This document shows, piece by piece, positions 45,209 through 57,130 of a stretch of 64,000 nt of DNA (positions within the stretch are counted from its first letter, which is position 1; the number at the start of each line of letters is the position of its first letter). The stretch spans positions 848,501-912,500 of the forward strand of contig JAEMWC010000232.1 of the NCBI GenBank assembly GCA_016490735.1. Reading direction: 5' to 3'. The notes below the pieces were generated by a model, which was not told the DNA's origin, did not search any database, and saw only the letters and a program-made list of their open reading frames with translations. The stretch is from Pachyseris speciosa. Its lineage: Eukaryota > Cnidaria > Anthozoa > Scleractinia > Pachyseridae. A program made the position numbers and the translations under genes.

Positions 45209-45584
45209 GTAGGGACCTTAAGCAACGACGACGACGACGACGGCAACGAAAACGTCATTTAAAAATATAACTTCTCGTTTTTGTAAATCTTTCGCGATTA
45301 TTCCAATTTGTTTAAGTTGGAAAATGCTGGCGATATCTTCAGGAACTAAAGTACTGTGAACGATGTCGAAGTAAGGAAAAGATAGAAAAATTGCCGTCAC
45401 GCGCTCATGTTCTCAAGAAAACATAAAATTTGGTCGTTTGACGTTGTTTTGCAGAGGACGGCAAAGAAATGTACCAAAATACAAAACGCACGTGCAGAGC
45501 CATTGTTTTTGCTCATGAAGCCTATTGTTTTGTGGCGTTCAAGTTGTCGTTGTCGTTGGCGTCCTCGTTGCTTAAGGTCCCTAC
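45209..45584. mobile_element. MITE with TA target duplication
   Basis: 376 bp, ends GTAGGGACCTTAAGCAACGA and its complement, flanked by TA on both sides (45207-45208 and 45585-45586). The (ACG)n run and the GTTGTCGTTGTCGTTGGCG end are typical of its inverted repeats. It interrupts the duplicated PAN exon. Fragments lie at 12255-12378 and 55985-56140. The TA site suggests a Tc1/mariner-type mobiliser. Confidence 0.85.
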
Positions 45585-45744
45585 TATCGGCCTGGGTCGT
45601 CAACAAAATTATCGGGGCTTTTGAACTCACACACATTCGGCGTTGACATTACGAAGTTGAAACTTTGGTAGACGTTTTCTAATCTGCATGTAAACAAGAG
45701 GCCATGTTGGCCTTTACTTGGCCTTTCTGCAAAAGGCAATTAGA

Positions 45745-46116
45745 AATTGGCCATGTTCTAAACGAGTAAGGGCCTGGAAACGAATCCAAACTTCATTGAA
45801 AATCAGTGCCATTGAACTAAATCGATTCTCTTATGAAAGGACCTTTCAAAATAAGTACTTTCAGCAAGTTTGACTATGTTTGGTCGCCAGTTGACATGCA
45901 TTTAGATCTTTAAAAAATCCCATACAAATGTCTCTATTTCGGAAAGTGTGTCTCTCCAAACCATACAAAGTCTCTAATTTTCATGATTTTCAAAAGTTTT
46001 TGTTTCAGCTCCAATTCAGCTGAACAGCGTCAAAGTTGGTAAGGTAACCATTTTTGAGATGCTCTTCCATTATAAAATTCATTCCGGGCCCTAACTCGTT
46101 TAGAACATGGCCAATT
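45745..46116. mobile_element. Non-autonomous element with 34-bp inverted ends
   Basis: AATTGGCCATGTTCTAAACG at 45745 and its complement ending at 46116; the arms are about 34 bases with two mismatches. It lies inside the larger 45697-47104 insertion. No reading frame. Confidence 0.8.
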
Positions 46117-47104
46117 GCAATTTGCTACTTCACTGGTTCACCCGCACGGTTGTAATATTATGGCAAAGTCTGTATTCCTGTCCATACTTTTATTTTCACT
46201 GTTGTATCATATTCATGATGAGCAGCTAGTAGCACTGCCTTCTCTAAGACAATGCAATCTTCAAGTACAGTCAACACTCCTTGTGTTATGGATGTCTAGA
46301 AAACGATGGCCCAAAACACGATAGAAAACCGACTAAGTAGAAAACGATGACCCATGAAAACAATGAATGATTAGTGGCTTTTGTCTGCTTTTGATCCCAG
46401 GAGTTTGCTTCCTCATATACGTCCGCTAGCTTACACTAAAGACCATTACAGATCGCAGGATTTTTTTGGCATAAACGTTACTGGAATCTCGATAAAATGT
46501 GAGGTGAAAAACTGTTTGCTGTAATACGCCACTTGAAACAGAGACATTGCTAAAGAGAGTAAAGTTTATGCAGCCAGTTCTATAGTTGGATTTCCCTTCA
46601 CGCAATTTAAAAATATAATCGCTTATCATTCAAAAATAATGTCAAGAAATTGAGATAATGTACCAAAAATAAGAAATAAACTACCTGTAAAGTCTCAGGA
46701 GTGTGTGATATCCCGTACTTGAGTTATTCAGCAAAATGTACCCCTAAAAATTACAGCGGTTTAGTATGTAGAAACAACTGAAACATCTGGTTCAGTCTGG
46801 CTATTTTAAAATCTTCGTCTCGCTGTCGAACTCGCAAACAATCCTATTGACACTTCTGTCTACATATTAGTTGTTCACACCTCGCAAACACAAGGTGAAT
46901 CGCCATTTTAGCGTTCGCGATGTTAACATGGCGGCCTTCGGCGGCCTTGTTTTGTGCAGCCTCATCCTCAGGGCATTCCGAGAGGTACTGCTAAATTTAG
47001 CTTGCGCTTGCGCAGAAACGCCGGAAGTGAGCTCTGTGGATGAAACGCAAAGAATAAAACGACGAAGAACCAAGCGCATGTCTAGACTCGACTTCCGGCC
47101 GAGT
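46117..47104. other. Rest of the 1.4-kb insertion; no gene seen
   Basis: Bases 46110-46200 match 30340-30440 in reverse. A GC-richer stretch at 46880-47104 (GGCGGCCTTCGGCGGCC) has an open frame of 83 codons on the plus strand with no recognisable domain. Confidence 0.45.
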
Positions 47105-47388
47105 AACAAACATTCTGCATGACCGGAGCGAGCAATTCGCCTTTCATAAGTGTTACTTGAAGTAATATTTAGAGTCTTCCCTTTATCAACAATCCCAAAC
47201 ATGGTGTCAGCAGTCAAAAGTCTTGAAAACGTGCTCATTTACAGTAGAAGATTTTGAAGAAAGCAATTTTTCAGTTGCAAGCAAGTCCCTTGTTGCTTTA
47301 TCAAGTGTTCCGAGACAGCCGCCATATTTGATTTTTACAGCTTTCGAAAGCATCAGAACTGTGAGTACAAAGCATTTCAAGTTTTAAT

Positions 47389-48298
47389 ATGCCATTTTAC
47401 AATATACCGCCGCCACAGCCTATGAATGTAAAGGACGATGTGTCTACAAATGGGAAACTGTTTAGACAATCATGGCAGTATTATGTCACCGCAACCGAGT
47501 TGAACAAGAAACCGAAGGCAGTTCAGGCTGGGGCATTATGTACTGTTATGAGGATGGACTGAGTTAAAGTTATGAACAGTCTCATTGCCCTTACTGAAGA
47601 TGGTAAAAGTGACCCTGAGAAGATTTTGTTTGCTTTGGGCGACCATTTCATGCCTCAAAGGATTTGTTGTTTGAACGAGTCAAGTTTGGAGTGGCAAATC
47701 AAACTGAACATGAAACAATTAATCAATATGTTGTACGGTTGTGTCAGTTAGCAGAGTCTTGTGAATTTGAAGATCGTTCTGAGAGTTTAATTCGTGACAG
47801 ATTAGTTATCGGCACTCGAGATTCATCCACTCGTGACCGCCTACTCAGGGAGCGGCCAGTTCCAGGGTTGACGAGATGCATAGAAGCTCTTAGAGCAAGC
47901 GAGTTATCAAGAGTTCCAAAGAACATTTTAAAGAAACAGTAGCTGATTCTTCACATACAGTTCATGCAGCTGGTAAGCACCATTCTGCTAAAGAGAAGCA
48001 CAATTCTGCAAACGACAAGCACAGTCGTTGTAGTCATGAAACCAAACCAAGGAAAGCAAGTCCTGAGAAAGAATATGTAAGTGTTCTATGCAAATTTTGT
48101 GGCACAATTCATCCTTATGATAACCAAATGTCCAGCTTCAGGCAAAACCTGTCACAAATGTGGTAAACAAGGCCATTTTGCTGCATATAAAGACATAAGA
48201 ATCCTTCCAGCTCAACAGCTAAGAAAGTACACTACGCCAGTGGTACACAAGGATTTCAAGGAAAAGACAATGAATCAGACAATTCAGTTTTCACTGTA
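47389..48298 (+). pseudogene. Gypsy gag remnant
   Basis: Starts MPFYNIPPPQPMNVKDD at 47389 and hits TGA at codon 58. After a frame change it continues ANQTEHETINQYVVRLCQ and IRDRLVIGTRDSSTRDRLL, a typical Gypsy capsid end. A nucleocapsid knuckle, TCHKCGKQGHFAAY, near 48150 has lost its last Cys (Tyr). Confidence 0.88.
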
Positions 48299-48343
48299 GA
48301 GCGAATTGGAGTTATTAGCAGTAACACGGGCAGCTCCACTTTC

Positions 48344-51300
48344 ATGGTCCCTCTCACTTTTCACACAGATTACACTCCCACAGTTACAGCTCAGCTTGAT
48401 ACAGGGGCAACATGCAGCGCAATGTCCAAAACAGATTTGTTGACCATATTGCAAAGTGGTGTCCATTTTGAACCCCCTGGTGGGAAGATAAAGTTGTATG
48501 ATGGTCGGGTGGTTGAACCACTGGGATCTTATACCTTCACAGTGAGTCTTAATAATGGTCCACAATGCAAAGTACCATTTGACATCTTAGAAAGTGCACT
48601 GTGGCCTATCATCGATGGCAGCACCTGTGTCAAACAAATGGATTTCTTTAGGAACAAACCAGTCTATTCATGCACTGAACAGTGAGCAGTATGAACCGCT
48701 CTCAATTGATGACCTTTTGAAGGATTATGATGATGTATTCGGTGGTTGGGGTTGTCTCCTAGGTGAATACCATATTGAAGTTAAACCAAGTGTCAAACCT
48801 GTACAGCATGCTCCAAGATGAGTACCACTTCTACTCAAAGCAAAGCTCAAGGAAAAGATTCATGAAATGGAACAGCAAGGTATCATTGTCAAAGAAAATG
48901 AACCAATACAATGAATTAGCAGCCTTGTAGCAGTGCAGAAACCGGGAAAGTTACGCGTGTGCATTGATCCTCGAGATTTCAAAGGGCCATCAGAAGGCCT
49001 AAATACCAGATGCCTACAGTGGATGAAGTATTGCCTAAACTAGCTAATGCTAAAGTTTTCACAGTCTTGGATGCAAAGGATGGCTTTTACCAAGTTAAGC
49101 TCGATGAAGAGAGTTCCCTGTTAACAACGTTCTGGACCCCATTTGGTCGATATCGTTACCTCCGGATGCCACAAGGTATCAGCAGTGCTCCTGAGGAATA
49201 TCAGCGTCGTCAGAATGAAGCTCTTGTAGGCCTGAAGGGTGTAGACGTCATTGCAGATGACATCCTATGTTAGGGAAAGTGGAGCGACTACAGAAGAAGC
49301 TTTAGCAGATCATGATTGCAACTTACTGAACTTGCTGAAACGTGCACGTAGAGTGAATTTGAAGCTGAACAAGAACAAGTTAAGGTTGATTTTAGACCAA
49401 GTTACCTACATGGGTCAGCTGTTTACTTCTGAAGGACTGAGGCCCGACCCAATGAAAGTAGAAGCTATTGCAAGTATGCCACGACCTGATGACAAGAAGG
49501 CTGTCCAGCGTCTGTTAGGATGTGTGAACTATCTATCCAGATTCATGCCAAAGCTTTCCGAAGTATCTGAACCCCTTCGAAAGTTAACCGAGAAAGATAC
49601 TGTCTTCATTGTCTTCATATGGGAAAGCCAACAAGAAGAAGCATTCCAATCCATCAAAAACATGATCAGTTCTGCACCTGTGCTCAAATATTATGATGTA
49701 TCCTGTGAAACTACTATCCAGTGTGATACCTCAGAGTCCGGCTTAGGAGCCACGTTGCTACAGAACGGGCAACCAGTAGCTTTCACGTCAAGATCCTTGT
49801 CAGCTGCAGAGCGTGGTTACGCTCAAATTGAAAAAGAATGTCTTTGCATTGTATTTGCTTGCAGTCGTTTCAATCAGTACCTGCACGGTAGAGAATTAAC
49901 AATGGTGGAGACAGACCACAAACCATTGGTTCCATATTTCAGAAGTCTCTTAATTCCGAACCCAAACGGTTGCAGAGAATGCTCTTACGATTACAGAGAT
50001 ACAACCTTCAGGTGAAGTATCTTCCAGGATCTCAGATGTACATCGCAGACATGCTAAGCAGAGCTTATCTCCAAACAGATCACACCCAAGATGGAAACGT
50101 CCCAGAGTACCAAATCTTCCAGCTCAAGGAAGAACAGCAGCTGTTCCAAGAGATTGCTGACATCAACCAAGGTGATTACATGCGCCTATCAGAGGGTACT
50201 CATCAGCAAATTAAGCAGTGCACCCTAGCAGATGCCACCTTGCAATTTCTTGTTAATACAGTCACAACAGTGTGGCCAGCTTCAAGAGAAGATGTTCCTA
50301 TTTGCATTCCCGAGTATTGGAACTACAAGGAAGAATTAACGGTTCAAGGTGGAGTTCTTTGCAAAGGAATGAAAGTGATTGTCACCTCTTCTATGAGACC
50401 TCAGATGATTACCAGAGTTCATTCCAGCCATCTTGGTCCTGATGCGTGTGTTCGTCGAGCATGTGATGTGTTATTTTGGCCAGGCATGGCAGGTCAAATC
50501 AAAGAATCAATTCAGAATTGTGAAGTCTGTAATGACTTTCTTGCTAGACAACAGAAGGAGCCACTAATGACACACAAGCTTCCAGACTTACTATGGTCAA
50601 AAGTCACTCAAGACATCTTTGCTTGACAACGATCGAACAGTATTTAGTGACTGTTGACTACTATAGTGACTATTTTGAATTAGATCTCCTAGAAGACACA
50701 ACTACAGAAAAAGTGATTTTGCAAGACACGGCATTGCTGACATGGTCGCAGACAACGGTCCTCAGTATTCCAGTTCACAGTTTGCCAATTTTGCTCAGGA
50801 ATGGGAATTTCAGCACACAACTTCCGCACCATTGCACAATCAAAGTAATGGAAAAGCTGAGTCAGCAGTCAAGATAGCTAAGACCTTAGTGAAGAAGGCA
50901 AAGCATGACAACAAAGATGTGCATATGTCCTTGCTGGAATAGCGCAACACTCCAGACAGCAATAGGTTAAGCCCGGTGCAAAAACGTATGTCCCGCAGGA
51001 CAAGAACCACCATTCCAACATCCGACATCTTGCTCAAGCCGGAAAATGCAGTTGGCGTATTTGATAACCTCACAAGGAAGAGGCAAGTGGCTAAAGCAAG
51101 TTATGACAAGCATGCTAAACCATTACCAGAGCTCCTAATTGGGGAACCATTTAGACTTCAGCCAGCAAACTCTAAGGCTCCGTGGGAGAAAGGTTCTTGT
51201 GTCGCAAAAGTTGGTCCACGTTCTTTTCTTATTAAAACAGAGAATGGAAATCTTTGCAGACGGAATCGCAAGTTCATTCGTCAAGTTCCTTGCAAGGCAC

Positions 51301-51479
51301 CAGATCAGTCTCCAATCACACAGAACAGTGATCAAGTCTCTGAGCGGTCTGTTGCTGCTGGTCCAAGCGTTCAAACTAGTGTTAGTCAAGTACCGGACAT
51401 AGATCAAGTACGAGCTGTCGTGACACGGAGTGGCCAAACCAGTGTGCGTCCGTCTAAGCTGAAGGATTTTGTGACTTAG
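48344..51479 (+). pseudogene. Gypsy pol remnant (protease, RT, RNase H, integrase)
   Basis: Protease DTGA in TAQLDTGATCSAM (about 48395-48420). Reverse transcriptase runs from KPGKLRVCIDPRD (48940) through LDAKDGFYQVKLDE to VIADDIL (49250-49265). RNase H has TIQCDTSESGLGATLL (49710) and ETDHKPLV. Integrase has HSSHLGPDACVRRAC..CEVC (zinc motif), the core D in TVDYYSDYFEL, D in MVADNGPQYSS and E in NGKAESAVK, then a tail with KPLPELLIGEPFRLQP. Stops or frameshifts lie near 48820, 48913, 49000, 49270, 49960, 50625, 50700 and 50940, so it cannot make a working polyprotein. Confidence 0.92.
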
Positions 51480-51903
51480 TGAACTCTGATTTTTTTCTTT
51501 TGTCTTTTAGCTTATCTTCAGAGAACAGTGAAGAGAGACAGATTTTTTTTGTATCACTTGCTTTGTGAGAAGTTGTCACTTGTTTCCCAGTGATTGTTTA
51601 TATTTCTCACTAAGTTTTCATTGTTTATTTTTTAAAAAGGGGAGATGTTACATGAAATAGTATTTAGAGTCTTTCCATGATTCTAAGAGTGCATTAAAAA
51701 GCACATGGCTCGTTGAAGTTGTGCTTGTTTCCTTTAGTTACAAAACCTTTTATCATCAATCCCAAACAATAAGTGTGTCCACGTAACATCTTGCCCTATG
51801 TAGAGGCCTGGCGGGGTCCATTGCATTGCTCAGCAGCAAATGCGGCGTTGTAAACCATGTCTGAGAGTAAGATCACAATCATAATAGGTGTAGACACCAC
51901 CAT

Positions 51904-54900
51904 TTTATACTTCCCGTCAGCAAAGGGAAATCTGCAGGCAGTTTCACAAAATCCTTTAAAATTAGATTTAAGAATAATTATATCGGACTTAATAAGACTT
52001 TTTATATTATTACTAGGACAGTGGTTTTCAATTGATTCTTCACGTTTGTTTGCTTTTGCTTTACTTCGCTCTGTGATTGGTTGGCAGAACTCGCGCCACT
52101 TTCTCAACCAACTAGAAGCAAAACCCAAACCAATCGTGATTTGCACGCGCGCGTTTTCCCGCGCTTGGGGTCGGCTGCATGCAACCGCTTTTATCCTGGT
52201 TGGCTCATTGACCTGGTTGCGTTTTAATGCGGTTTGGTCAAAACAATAACTTTGGATTTCGTTTTAGGGCACCAAATTGAAATCCGCTCTATTGATGTTA
52301 CGTCATTGTGTTCGATCAAACCTGTGTTTTCCGGCCAAATGTTCGGAGTATTTTCATTAATTTACGTGTGGACAAAAGGCCCAACCTGATGAATAAAATC
52401 TACCTTTTCAAATAAATAATCACGAAAACAAAGGATAAAATACTAAAATACACGCTTATGAAACTCAACCAAGCTCGCCTGTTGCTTCAGGTGGCGGGAA
52501 GTTTTGCGCAATCTTACATTGTGTATGTCTTATGGACACATCCTTGCCTTGGGGTCCATCAAAGCTATCAGTAAAACTTCGGAAATTCGCAGGTGTGAGA
52601 TTTGTCCATGTTTTAAATGTTTTTGCCTGTTGAAATGTAGGCTCCTTTTATTTCGCTCCTTCTTCCTTTCGTTTATCTCGCATGGCTGCCTTATCACTTC
52701 CCATTGACGACATTAATTATTCAAGAAAAAAGCTAGACCATCCTACCAAACTTTCGCAGCGCGTTAAAAACATTTTAAAAACATTTGTAAAACATGTTTA
52801 ACTGCCATGACATTCTACAGTTTACATTTCGCTGGTATTGTGATTTCGCGCGCTCTGATTGGTTAACTGATTTGTCTTAACTCGGAGGTGATTAGCAAGT
52901 ACTATTCACCTCCGAGCAGCCGGCATGCGAGATTTTACAATCTCCGACCGATATAGGTCAGTATTGTCACACATAAAGTAATGTTTTGGTCCACTAATTA
53001 TTCAGCTTGTGTGGTATATACTAAAACAATTATTCACCTCAGTGTCGGTGAAAGTGGAGGATATTTACCTCCACATCGGTGAATAATTGTTAATTATTAT
53101 TATGCTATCTCCTTTAACTTTATGCCATATTACAACACAATAGCCGAGCCCATTCCTAGGGCCTAGGGCTAAAATATAATGAGGTAGAAGTCTTTTTGAT
53201 GGAGAGTGTCTTTCTTAGTTAGGATGTGAGATGTTCCTAGTAGTGTTATCTTCTGTAGTTCAGTAATTTTGATGTTACCCGGGATTTGTTTGATGCATTT
53301 CTCCAAGCCCTTTTTTATTAGTCTCAGTGCTCCAATGACCACTGGAATCCCTTCACCCCCCCCCCCCCCCCCCCACACACACACATTTTCATTGTTTGTA
53401 TTTTGACTCGCCCTATGGGTACGGGACCGTCAAAATACAGCACGACTCGTAAAAATACTCCGCCATACTACATGCCAAAACATCTAGATATATGTCTTTG
53501 GCCAAAGGGGACAAGGTAATCGCGTAAAAATTGAGAAAGAAATACTGTCCGGTTTTAAAAGTCTTTTTGGACATTATTCAAGTTTGGATGCCGACCGGTA
53601 ATTAAAATTTGTCCATCATTTGTCAACCTGTCCGGTTTTTTCGATCGTTTTGAACTTTATTCAAGACAAGATCTAAAGTTTGAATGCCCTCCTCTAATTA
53701 AACGGAATTAGTCAAACATTTTGTTTTTACTTAAACTGTCCTACAAATTTTAATTATCGAAGAAAAGTTGCGGCCTTTAAAAATATTTAACTATTTTTAA
53801 AATAGAGGTAAGTGATTGTTCAAACACACCTTAAAACTGTTAAAAGAAAATTAAATTCCCATTCATCCGTTCGCCTAAAAATTTTATCCCTGTCCTAATT
53901 TTTATGAAATACATTTTCGTGGAGTGAGTCCAGTCTCGAGTGCATTCACGAACGATGGTCAATAAGAAGAACTATAAGCCCTATGTCTGCTTTACTAAAT
54001 TCTTTGTAACACAATTTTTGTTCTAAATTGTCCAGCATGTGTGAGACAGTTTAAAAGCTTCGTGAGTTAATTTAGCAAAGAACCGTCATCAATTTTAATT
54101 TTTATTTGTCGTTTTCTCCATTAGCGGGCTTCTGTAAGTTAGACGAAAACCAAACATCACGAAATGAATTGAAAGCGTTTTTGGCCAGTGAACAGAATGA
54201 TCTACTCCCATTTTCTTTTCAAGGTGATTTTTTTATTACGACATTAGAGAAAGTAGAAAAATTCTACTGCACAGTGTTTGACGGCAGGTCCGTAGCCAGT
54301 ATAAGGCGAATCGAAGCACTTGCCCTAGTAAAAATTTTGAATTTATTTGCTTTTTGTATGACTTGTGTTTTAGAATGTGGGTTCAAATCATTGAATTAAA
54401 GCGAGCCCTCAAAATATGCAGCGCTTTCCTGATGATAAATGAGAAATGTTGATACAGAACCACTTCAAATCTTACCGCGGAGGGACGCAAAGAGCCAGAG
54501 ATGGATCGCCTTGGCATTTACCATTTAATTCCATTCGATTTTTGCTTGTGTTTTTGGTGAACATATTAATTCTTTCATGTTCTTTTCAAGGTGTTTTCTA
54601 GTACGACTTTTACCGGCTAGCCAAAAGCACGCTTTGTTATAACAACTGTTGATGCGAGAAAATAAGCTTTTACCATCGGTGTAATTTTCGATTTTCAGGC
54701 TTAACGACTGATCGACCTTTTAAATTCTCCCTTTTAAGGAACATTATTGCCGAATTTCTGAATTTCACCTAAGGGTTTGTGGTTACTTTCCTTCTTGTTA
54801 GGAAAACGTTAGCTTGTCAGTCTGGCAAACGATTATACGATGACTATACATTGCAATTGTTTGACTTCAATGAACAAGTTGTAGTACGTGTGCAGCAGTG

Positions 54901-55420
54901 CGAACGAAGTTGTGGCTCTCTCTATATTTCTGATGGAGGCCGCGTGCCCCAAAGGCACTTTGTTTTACATCGAATTTAACACGTATTTTCCTCACTATAC
55001 GCAAAGAAAATTTGTTTCAAATCAGATTCTTTTTATCGGCTGAGAGTGTCTTTTCCTGGGAAATTGCCCAGTAAGTTAGATTCAAGAAATCAGTTGAGGA
55101 CTCTGTTTCTATGAATGACATTTTCTCGCAACTTAAAACAGATTTCTCGGCACTTTCTTGGTAAGGTAACCTCACACCGCACAAGGATTCCAAGTGTCTA
55201 ACTTGATGTTGGGCGAAAAAAGAGAGAAACCTACGTAACGTTATGATAACACACTCTATAGAGAAAAGATACACAAGGCTAAGAATGGTCCCCTCTCAAC
55301 AATGTCGTAATTTTAATCTCGGACGTTTTCTTTGTAAGGAGTTTTTCTCGTCGCTTCTTGCAGTTTACTAGCATTTTTCCGGCTTAGAATCAGAGTAATT
55401 CATTCTGGATATACACAGGT
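51904..55420. repeat. Host-gene upstream segment, copy B of three
   Basis: Follows the duplicated PAN exon exactly as 31384-35010 follows exon 1, with the Penelope insertion missing here and other insertions added. It contains a foldback at about 52850-53100 (ACAATTATTCACC...GGTGAATAATTGT), a C run of 18 at 53356-53373 followed by (CA)n, and no supported gene. Short open frames at 54106-54399 and 54779-54979 have no domain I recognise. Confidence 0.7.
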
Positions 55421-56150
55421 GTAATAACTGTAACTGGTTTAAAAACTACTTCATCCAAATGCAACTGCCTCCCCGAGGAAATAGTTATCTAAAGTTCCCT
55501 AGATTATTTTAAATTCAACTTGTCAATGTTTTTTAAAGGATCCTTTTAGTGTATTAATATGTTCCCTTTTTTAACTTGCATGTTTTGTGTTTTAATTTCA
55601 GTTTTTGTAGTTGCTGCGATGTCTTGAGATTTTTACCGACTTAATTGATGTCGATGTAGAAGTAGCTGTAGATGTATGAAGACCGCTTACAATCTGTTTT
55701 TCCTCTGCAATCAACCTCACGTTCATCGAAGGAAAAAACAACATCATCCTTTTTAAAGGCACCGTTGTTTGGATCGTTTTAACCCTTTAACTACGTAGAC
55801 AATTTTCTTTCAGATACTGAACGCTTGAAAAAATATAACTCATTAGTGTGGCTTACCTTTCAGTGAAGTTGTTAACTAACGCGGAATACTTTTTATTAAG
55901 TCTGCGGGTTGTTGAAATTGATATGAGCCTGTTATTTAGTCGAAAAGCAGGTGAAAACAATTAACAGGATGCAAATGAAATATCAGCCTGCCCTCATGCG
56001 CTCACGTTCTCGAGAAAACCTAAAATTTGGTCACGCTGTTGTTTTGCAGAGGACGGTAAAGAAATGTATCAAAATGTAAAACGAACGTGCAGAGCGATTG
56101 TTTTTGCTCATTAGCCTATTGTTTTGTGACGTTTTCGTTGCCTGGAAAGG
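55421..56150. other. Repeat fragments; no gene seen
   Basis: Bases 55868-55980 match the 59530-59650 and 60113-60240 duplicates. Bases 55985-56140 are a fragment of the MITE seen at 45209-45584. Confidence 0.5.
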
Positions 56151-56503
56151 CCGGAAATGGACAAGAGCACATGTCGATCTCCGGCCTTTCCCTACATCAA
56201 GGTACCACGGAAAGCCGTAAAAATGGCGAGCAAAAATTTATCTTTCAAATCGGAACTCTTATTCCCCACGGTATCAACGAGCGCTTTTCATTCAATTAAT
56301 TTGTTCCTGTTTTTCACGTTACCATGTTACCACCAATAGCGTAGCTCCATATTCTGTATATAAACCGTACACAAGGCACAATTCCTCGATTTGCCCCGAC
56401 GAAGGGCTAACGCTCGAAACGTCAGCTAATCGAATCCCTGTAAGGTGGTCAATTTACATTATCAGCTCCGTTGATAAACCAAATTTTCGTGTTTCACTCC
56501 CCT

Positions 56504-56536
<33 letters not shown>

Positions 56537-57130
56537 ACCTCCTTTATATCATGAAAGATGTCTGTCATTGTGGTTTAAAATAACATAGTCGAGTCAATCG
56601 TTTGTGTCACGTTTCCCTGCGAGTATGGTAAGGTTTGTATTGGAGAGACGGCCGGGAAGATCTATGCATTAACAGATCAAGGAACACGATAGAGACATAC
56701 GGCTTGTTCAACCCCAATTCTCCGCCGTTTCAGAACACAGCCATGTATGCGATAGGACACTATCCGCTCTGGGACGAGGTGAAATTTATTGACCGAGACC
56801 CACATTGGTAAAACCGCAGGGTTAAAGAGTTCACTCATATGAGAATTCACCCTGTCATCAACAGGGACAGTTGATCGAGATCCCTGAAGCGATCAAACAA
56901 CATAACACCTGCTCGGTATCAAATCGGATCGCCGAGGGTACACTTTCTAGTCTGAGCAACAAGGATCGAATTCCTCCAATCAACAACGAGCCAGCCTAAG
57001 CGAGAATCGAAACGCACCAATCAACACCAACCACGGTGCAACCTTAACTAATACAAGCCAGCCTGACGAAAACGGTCGAAACGTTGGGATCAACATCTAT
57101 GTGATCATGATGATCATTCGTGAGACAAAC
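56151..57130 (+). repeat. Two decayed Penelope-like fragments
   Basis: The first (56160-56560) has the end of a coding frame, FQIGTLIPHGINERFSFN, then the tail with CCCCGACGAAGGGCTAACGC and TCGAAACGTCAGC. The second (56590-57120) shows GIY-YIG pieces (VCIGETAG, DEVKFIDRDPHW) full of stops, then its own tail with CCTGACGAAAACGGTCGAAA. Both tails have a hammerhead-like order, but with altered cores or very short helices. Confidence 0.65.

Larger units (their letters stand above)
47151..51768 (+). mobile_element. Gypsy LTR retrotransposon, degenerate
   Basis: Flanked by the 5-bp duplication ATAAG (47146-47150 and 51769-51773). The 5' LTR is 47151-47201 (51 bp, an internal ~72-bp deletion) and the 3' LTR is 51646-51768 (123 bp); both begin TGTTAC and end CAATCCCAAACA. 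TGGTGTCAGCAG follows the 5' LTR as the likely primer site, and AAAAAGGGGAGA precedes the 3' LTR. Gag and pol are present with many breaks. It inserted in the duplicated PAN exon, on the opposite strand to it. Confidence 0.95.
45190..51903 (-). pseudogene. Duplicated, broken first exon of the PAN/TLDc gene
   Basis: A second copy of host exon 1. It starts at ATG 51903 (MVVSTPIMIVILLSDMVYN) with a signal peptide, then EQCNGPRQAST and a TAG where copy A has TTC-type coding. It is cut by the Gypsy element (47151-51768), resumes with the GHAEC stretch at 47150-47105, and is cut again by a 1.4-kb insertion (about 45697-47104, possible AACAA duplication). It resumes at 45696-45585 (CRLEN, FNFVMST, NKIIGAFE region), is cut by a MITE (45209-45584), and ends at a donor-like site near 45190. 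The remaining domains have no second copy in the window. Confidence 0.85.

Noticed and set aside
56396..56419. Active hammerhead ribozyme in the Penelope tail
   Set aside because: The core reads CCGACGA in place of CUGANGA. It can only be a decayed motif.
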